Assembly: GCA_036278635.1 (NCBI GenBank)
Contig: DASUKQ010000150.1
Span: forward strand, 1-8,617
Source: 66-474 sp036278635
GTDB lineage: Bacteria > Pseudomonadota > Gammaproteobacteria > Xanthomonadales > Rhodanobacteraceae
Direction of reading: 5' to 3'
DNA: 8,617 nucleotides
Made by a program: the position numbers and the translations under genes. Shown in pieces: positions 5,986 to 8,617 of the stretch. Below the pieces are notes generated by a model. That model was not told the origin of the DNA and ran no database searches. It saw only the letters and a list, made by a program, of their open reading frames with translations. The stretch's first letter is position 1. Each line of letters begins with the position of its first letter.

Positions 5986-7421
5986 CGCCGCATCGCCTGC
6001 CACCGCACGGCGACATCATGCAGGGCTTCCGCCACGTGCACTTCATCGGCATCGGCGGCGCCGGCATGAGTGGCATCGCCGAAGTGCTGCACACCCTCGG
6101 CTACCACGTGTCCGGATCCGATCGCGCGCGCTCGCCGGTGACCGAGCGGCTTGCGAAGATGGGCCTGGACGTCGAGATCGGGCACGAGGCCGGACACGTC
6201 GCCAGTGTCGACGCGGTAGTGGTATCGAGTGCGATCAGGCCGGACAACCCGGAGCTCGTCGCCGCGCGCGCACGCCGCATCCCGGTCGTGCCGCGCGCCG
6301 AGATGCTGGGCGAACTGATGCGCTTTCGGCGTGGCATCGCGGTCGCCGGCACCCACGGCAAGACCACCACCACCAGCCTCATCGCCAGCGTGCTGGCCGA
6401 GGCCGGCTACGACCCGACCTTCGTGATCGGCGGGCAACTGCTGTCGGCGGGTGCGCACGCCCGGCTCGGCGCCGGCGATTACCTCGTCGCCGAAGCCGAC
6501 GAATCCGATGGTTCGTTCCTGATGCTGTCGCCGGTGGCGGCGATCGTCACCAACATCGACGCCGACCATCTCGAGCACTACCACGGCGACTACGCCGAAC
6601 TGAAGCAGGCGTTCGTCGAGTTCCTGCACCGCCTGCCGTTTTACGGATTGGCGGTTCTGTGCGTGGACGACCCCGAAGTTGCCGAGCTGGCGCAACACTC
6701 GCCGCGCTCGACGCTGACCTACGCCATCGAGCGCGCGGCCGACGTGCGCGGGGCCAACCTGCGCCCGGACGGCGCGCGCATGCACTTCGACCTGTTGCTG
6801 CCCGAACAACCCAGCCTGCCGGTCACGCTGAATCTGCCGGGCCGCCACAACGTGCTTAACGCGCTGGCCGCCGCCACCCTCGGTTGGCATCTCGGCATCG
6901 AGCCCTACGCGATCGCGCGCGCTCTGGAACGCTTCCAGGGCGTGGGCCGGCGCTTCCACGTCAACGGCGAATTGCCGATCGACCGCGGCAGCGTGCTGCT
7001 GGTCGACGACTACGGCCATCATCCGCGCGAACTCGCCGCGGTGATGGAAGCGGCGCGGGAAGGCTGGCCGGAACGGCGTCTGGTGATCGTGTTCCAGCCG
7101 CATCGCTACACCCGCACCCGCGACCTGCTGGACGATTTCGCCGGCGTGCTGTGCGAGGCCGACGCGCTGGTGCTGACCGAGGTGTATCCCGCGGGCGAAG
7201 CACCGATCGCGAATGCGGACGGGCGCGCATTGGCGCGCGCGGTGCGTGCGCGCGGCAAGGTCGATCCGGTCTTCATCGAGCATCCCCGCGAGTTGCGCGA
7301 GACGCTGCCCGCGCTGTTGCGCGACGGCGACCTGGTGTTGTTGCTGGGCGCCGGAGACATCGGGGCGGCGGCGGCGGAGCTGGCGACGCATGGGCACCTG
7401 AAATCAGAGGCTCAATCGTGA
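5982..7421 (+). CDS. murC: UDP-N-acetylmuramate--L-alanine ligase MurC
   Basis: MurC is the cytoplasmic ligase that attaches L-Ala to UDP-MurNAc, the first amino acid of the stem peptide. The product has 479 residues, near the E. coli length of 491. Motifs: HFIGIGGAGMSG (20-31) in the N-terminal nucleotide-sugar-binding fold, the P-loop GTHGKTTTT (123-131), EADESDGSF, TNIDADHLEHY, GRHNVLNALAA, DDYGHHPRE and FQPHRYTRTRDL in the C-terminal domain, then the final LLLGAGDIG. The ATG at 5982 overlaps the murG stop (ATGA) and has a strong ribosome site at 5970-5976. The TGA overlaps the GTG start of ddlB (GTGA), so translation is probably coupled through both junctions. The long opposite-strand frame over this gene is a shadow. 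Confidence 0.98.
   Translation: MTPHRLPPHGDIMQGFRHVHFIGIGGAGMSGIAEVLHTLGYHVSGSDRARSPVTERLAKMGLDVEIGHEAGHVASVDAVVVSSAIRPDNPELVAARARRIPVVPRAEMLGELMRFRRGIAVAGTHGKTTTTSLIASVLAEAGYDPTFVIGGQLLSAGAHARLGAGDYLVAEADESDGSFLMLSPVAAIVTNIDADHLEHYHGDYAELKQAFVEFLHRLPFYGLAVLCVDDPEVAELAQHSPRSTLTYAIERAADVRGANLRPDGARMHFDLLLPEQPSLPVTLNLPGRHNVLNALAAATLGWHLGIEPYAIARALERFQGVGRRFHVNGELPIDRGSVLLVDDYGHHPRELAAVMEAAREGWPERRLVIVFQPHRYTRTRDLLDDFAGVLCEADALVLTEVYPAGEAPIANADGRALARAVRARGKVDPVFIEHPRELRETLPALLRDGDLVLLLGAGDIGAAAAELATHGHLKSEAQS
7406..7410 (+). promoter_or_regulatory. Ribosome site (AGAGG) for the ddlB GTG start
   Basis: AGAGG inside the end of murC stands 7 nt before the GTG at 7418. The only other in-frame start codons (7526, 7529) lie inside the first beta strand of the Ddl fold, so translation must begin at 7418, before element B. 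Confidence 0.65.
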
Positions 7422-8581
7422 ATCGCACGGCTTTCATTTCGTCGAATCGGGACTCGGGTCCCGGCTCTTCTCCGGGTCCCGGGTCCCGGGTCCCGAGTCC
7501 CGAGGCTTTCGGCCGCGTCGCCGTCGTGATGGGCGGCAGTTCCGCCGAGCGCGAGGTTTCGCTCGATTCCGGGCGAGGCGTGCTGGCGGCGCTGAAGGGT
7601 CGCGGCGTGGATGCGCACGCGATCGACGGCATTCCGGCGTTGCTGGACGCCGTACGCGCCGGCCACTTTGCGCGGGTGTTCAACATACTGCACGGCCAGC
7701 ACGGCGGCGGTGAAGACGGTGTGCTGCAGGGTGCGCTGGATTCGCTGCACATCCCTTACACCGGTTCCAGCGTGCTGGGCTCGGCCCTGTCGATGGACAA
7801 GGTGCGCAGCAAGTGGGTGTGGAACGCGCTGGGATTGCCGACGCCGAAATTCGTGGCCTTGCCGCGCGGCGCGTTGGCCGGGCGCGTCCAGGAAGCCGCG
7901 GGTGGGATCGGACTCCCGCTGATCGTCAAACCGGCCTCGGAGGGTTCGAGTGTCGGCGTGTCGCGGGTTTTCAAGGAGGAGGATCTGGAAGACGCGATCG
8001 CGTTGGCGCAGCGCTATCCGGGCGACCTGATGGTCGAGCAGTTGATCGAGGGCGACGAACTCACCGTGTCGATTCTGGGCGGGGACGTGCTGCCCAGCAT
8101 CAGGATCGTGCCCAAGGGCGAATACTACGACTACCACGCCAAATACATCGCCGAAGACACGCAATACATCTGTCCCGGCCTCGAGGGCGATGCCGAACTG
8201 TCGTTGCGCGCTCTGGCGCGCAGGGCTTTCGACGCGCTGGGTTGTTCAGGCTGGGGTCGCGTCGACGTGATGCGCGATCGCAAGGGCAACAACTGGCTGC
8301 TGGAAGTCAACACCGCGCCCGGCATGACCGCGCACTCGTTGGTGCCGAAGGCTGCCGCCGCGCTGGGCATCGACTACCAGGAACTGTGCTGGCGGGTGCT
8401 TGAAACGAGCTTTGACCGGGACCCGGGACCCGGGACCAGGGACCCGGAAGAGCCGCATTCGGATGGTCGCCCATCGAATGAAACGGGCCAAGGATTCGGG
8501 ATTTCCGCACGCAAGGCTTCTGCTTCTCCGGGTCCCGGGTCCCGGGTCCCCGGTCCCGGTTCCAGGGGAGACGCAAAGTGA
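7418..8581 (+). CDS. ddlB: D-alanine--D-alanine ligase DdlB with repeat-encoded extensions at both ends
   Basis: DdlB is the cytoplasmic ATP-grasp ligase that makes D-Ala-D-Ala for MurF. The product has 387 residues against 306 in E. coli. The core (about 31-332) is complete: FGRVAVVMGGSSAEREVSL (31-49), LHGQHGGGEDG (91-101), SMDKVRSK (125-132), KPASEGSSVG (171-180), YDYHAKY (237-243), DTQYICPG (247-254), GWGRVDVM (278-285, with Asp283), LLEVNTAPGMTAHSLVP (294-310, with metal ligands Glu296 and Asn298). Residues 6-30 are element B read in frame. From about residue 333, where E. coli DdlB ends, some 55 residues come from element C, ending RGDAK. The GTG at 7418 overlaps the murC stop and is the only workable start. 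The TGA overlaps the ftsQ GTG. The LHG..GED loop is two residues longer than in E. coli. The core looks active; the tails are probably disordered. Confidence 0.95.
   Translation: MNRTAFISSNRDSGPGSSPGPGSRVPSPEAFGRVAVVMGGSSAEREVSLDSGRGVLAALKGRGVDAHAIDGIPALLDAVRAGHFARVFNILHGQHGGGEDGVLQGALDSLHIPYTGSSVLGSALSMDKVRSKWVWNALGLPTPKFVALPRGALAGRVQEAAGGIGLPLIVKPASEGSSVGVSRVFKEEDLEDAIALAQRYPGDLMVEQLIEGDELTVSILGGDVLPSIRIVPKGEYYDYHAKYIAEDTQYICPGLEGDAELSLRALARRAFDALGCSGWGRVDVMRDRKGNNWLLEVNTAPGMTAHSLVPKAAAALGIDYQELCWRVLETSFDRDPGPGTRDPEEPHSDGRPSNETGQGFGISARKASASPGPGSRVPGPGSRGDAK
7447..7503 (+). repeat. Repeat element B: short heptamer inverted repeat inside the 5' end of ddlB
   Basis: The left arm 7447-7464 and right arm 7486-7503 are inverted repeats matching at 17 of 18 positions; the outer 12 bp, TCGGGACTCGGG against CCCGAGTCCCGA, are perfect. 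The right side holds GGGTCCC three times, then GAGTCCC (7474-7501), as in element A at 3524-3551. Bases 7467-7494 are identical to 8523-8550 in element C. GGCTTTC occurs as a direct repeat on both sides (7429-7435 and 7504-7510). Removing one copy with the intervening DNA (75 bp, 25 codons) gives a normal DdlB N-terminus, MNRTAFGRVAVVMGG. Confidence 0.8.
8415..8564 (+). repeat. Repeat element C: heptamer inverted repeat forming the 3' end of ddlB
   Basis: Arms 8415-8453 and 8522-8560 are inverted repeats matching at 35 of 39 positions around a 68-bp centre. The left tract (8418-8445) is GGGACCC, GGGACCC, GGGACCA, GGGACCC. The right tract is GGGTCCC three times (8530-8550), CGGTCCC, then a degenerate unit to 8564. 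The left arm ends CCCGGAAGAGC, like CCCGGAACAGC in element A. The block 8504-8550 matches 3498-3544 of A at 40 of 47 positions. The element ends at the ftsQ ribosome site, and all of it is read as the ddlB tail. I found no convincing flanking direct repeat. Confidence 0.8.
8456..8480 (+). other. Hairpin at the left of the element C interior
   Basis: CATTC (8456-8460) and GATGG (8462-8466) pair with CCATC (8471-8475) and GAATG (8476-8480). This gives a 10-bp stem with one bulged G (8461) and the tetraloop TCGC. It follows directly after the left arm, as the first hairpin of element A does. No T-run follows, so it is not a typical terminator. Confidence 0.5.
8564..8570 (+). promoter_or_regulatory. 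Ribosome site (AGGGGAG) for ftsQ
   Basis: AGGGGAG lies 7 nt before the GTG at 8578 and starts where the last degenerate heptamer of element C ends. It supports the GTG start of ftsQ. Confidence 0.6.
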
Positions 8582-8617
8582 AGGGCTCGACGTCCCTGCG
8601 ATTCGCCGCCTGGGTCA
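8578..8617 (+). CDS. ftsQ: Start of the next gene, probably cell division protein FtsQ (5' end only)
   Basis: A GTG overlapping the ddlB stop (GTGA), with AGGGGAG 7 nt upstream, opens a frame that runs off the window after 13 codons, reading VKGSTSLRFAAWV (the first codon read as Met in the cell). FtsQ is the single-pass membrane divisome protein that bridges FtsB/FtsL to the rest of the machinery. The short basic stretch followed by hydrophobic residues suits its cytoplasmic N-terminus. The name rests mainly on position, since ftsQ follows ddlB in most gammaproteobacterial dcw clusters. Too little sequence is present to confirm it. Confidence 0.6.
   Translation, partial: MKGSTSLRFAAWV

Noticed and set aside
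8415..8564. Rho-independent terminator after ddlB
   Set aside because: The inverted repeat is strong but there is no T-run, the loop is 68 nt, and ftsQ overlaps ddlB in the same direction.
8402..8573. GAAACG (8402-8407) and GAGACG (8568-8573) as target duplication of element C
   Set aside because: The match is imperfect, and collapsing it does not restore a ddlB stop at the ftsQ start.

Overview
The window is a stretch of a dcw (division and cell wall) cluster with every gene on the + strand: murE (3' part), murF, mraY, ftsW, murG, murC, ddlB and the first codons of ftsQ. High GC, the meso-DAP signature DNPR in MurE, this gene order and the lack of murD between mraY and ftsW all suggest a gammaproteobacterium, probably of the Xanthomonadales/Lysobacterales (Rhodanobacteraceae or Xanthomonadaceae type). 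The taxon is inferred; no marker RNA is present.

The enzymes carry out consecutive steps. MurC, MurE and MurF add amino acids to UDP-MurNAc, with Ddl supplying D-Ala-D-Ala. MraY and MurG make lipid I and lipid II, FtsW polymerises at the septum, and FtsQ belongs to the divisome. Four junctions are tight overlaps: murE/murF, ftsW/murG and murG/murC share ATGA, and murF/mraY overlap by 11 bp. I see no promoter or rho-independent terminator, so this is the inside of one long operon.

The other three junctions carry copies of an unusual repeat built on the heptamer GGGACCC / GGGTCCC. Element A (3321-3594) lies between mraY and ftsW, element B (7447-7503) sits just inside the 5' end of ddlB, and element C (8415-8564) lies at the 3' end of ddlB just before the ftsQ ribosome site. 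Each is bounded by inverted heptamer tracts; A and C also share a 47-bp block and B shares a 28-bp word with C. No transposase is present, so they resemble a non-autonomous, MITE- or REP-like family.

The elements stay open for translation. A heptamer tract has no stop codon in any of six frames, so DdlB carries B as a 25-residue N-terminal insert and C as a roughly 55-residue C-terminal tail. Removing B together with one copy of its flanking 7-bp direct repeat (GGCTTTC) restores a normal DdlB start. Removing A with one copy of a flanking ACGA joins the strong start signal after mraY in frame to ftsW. This insertion pattern is the main discovery candidate; the genes themselves are ordinary.
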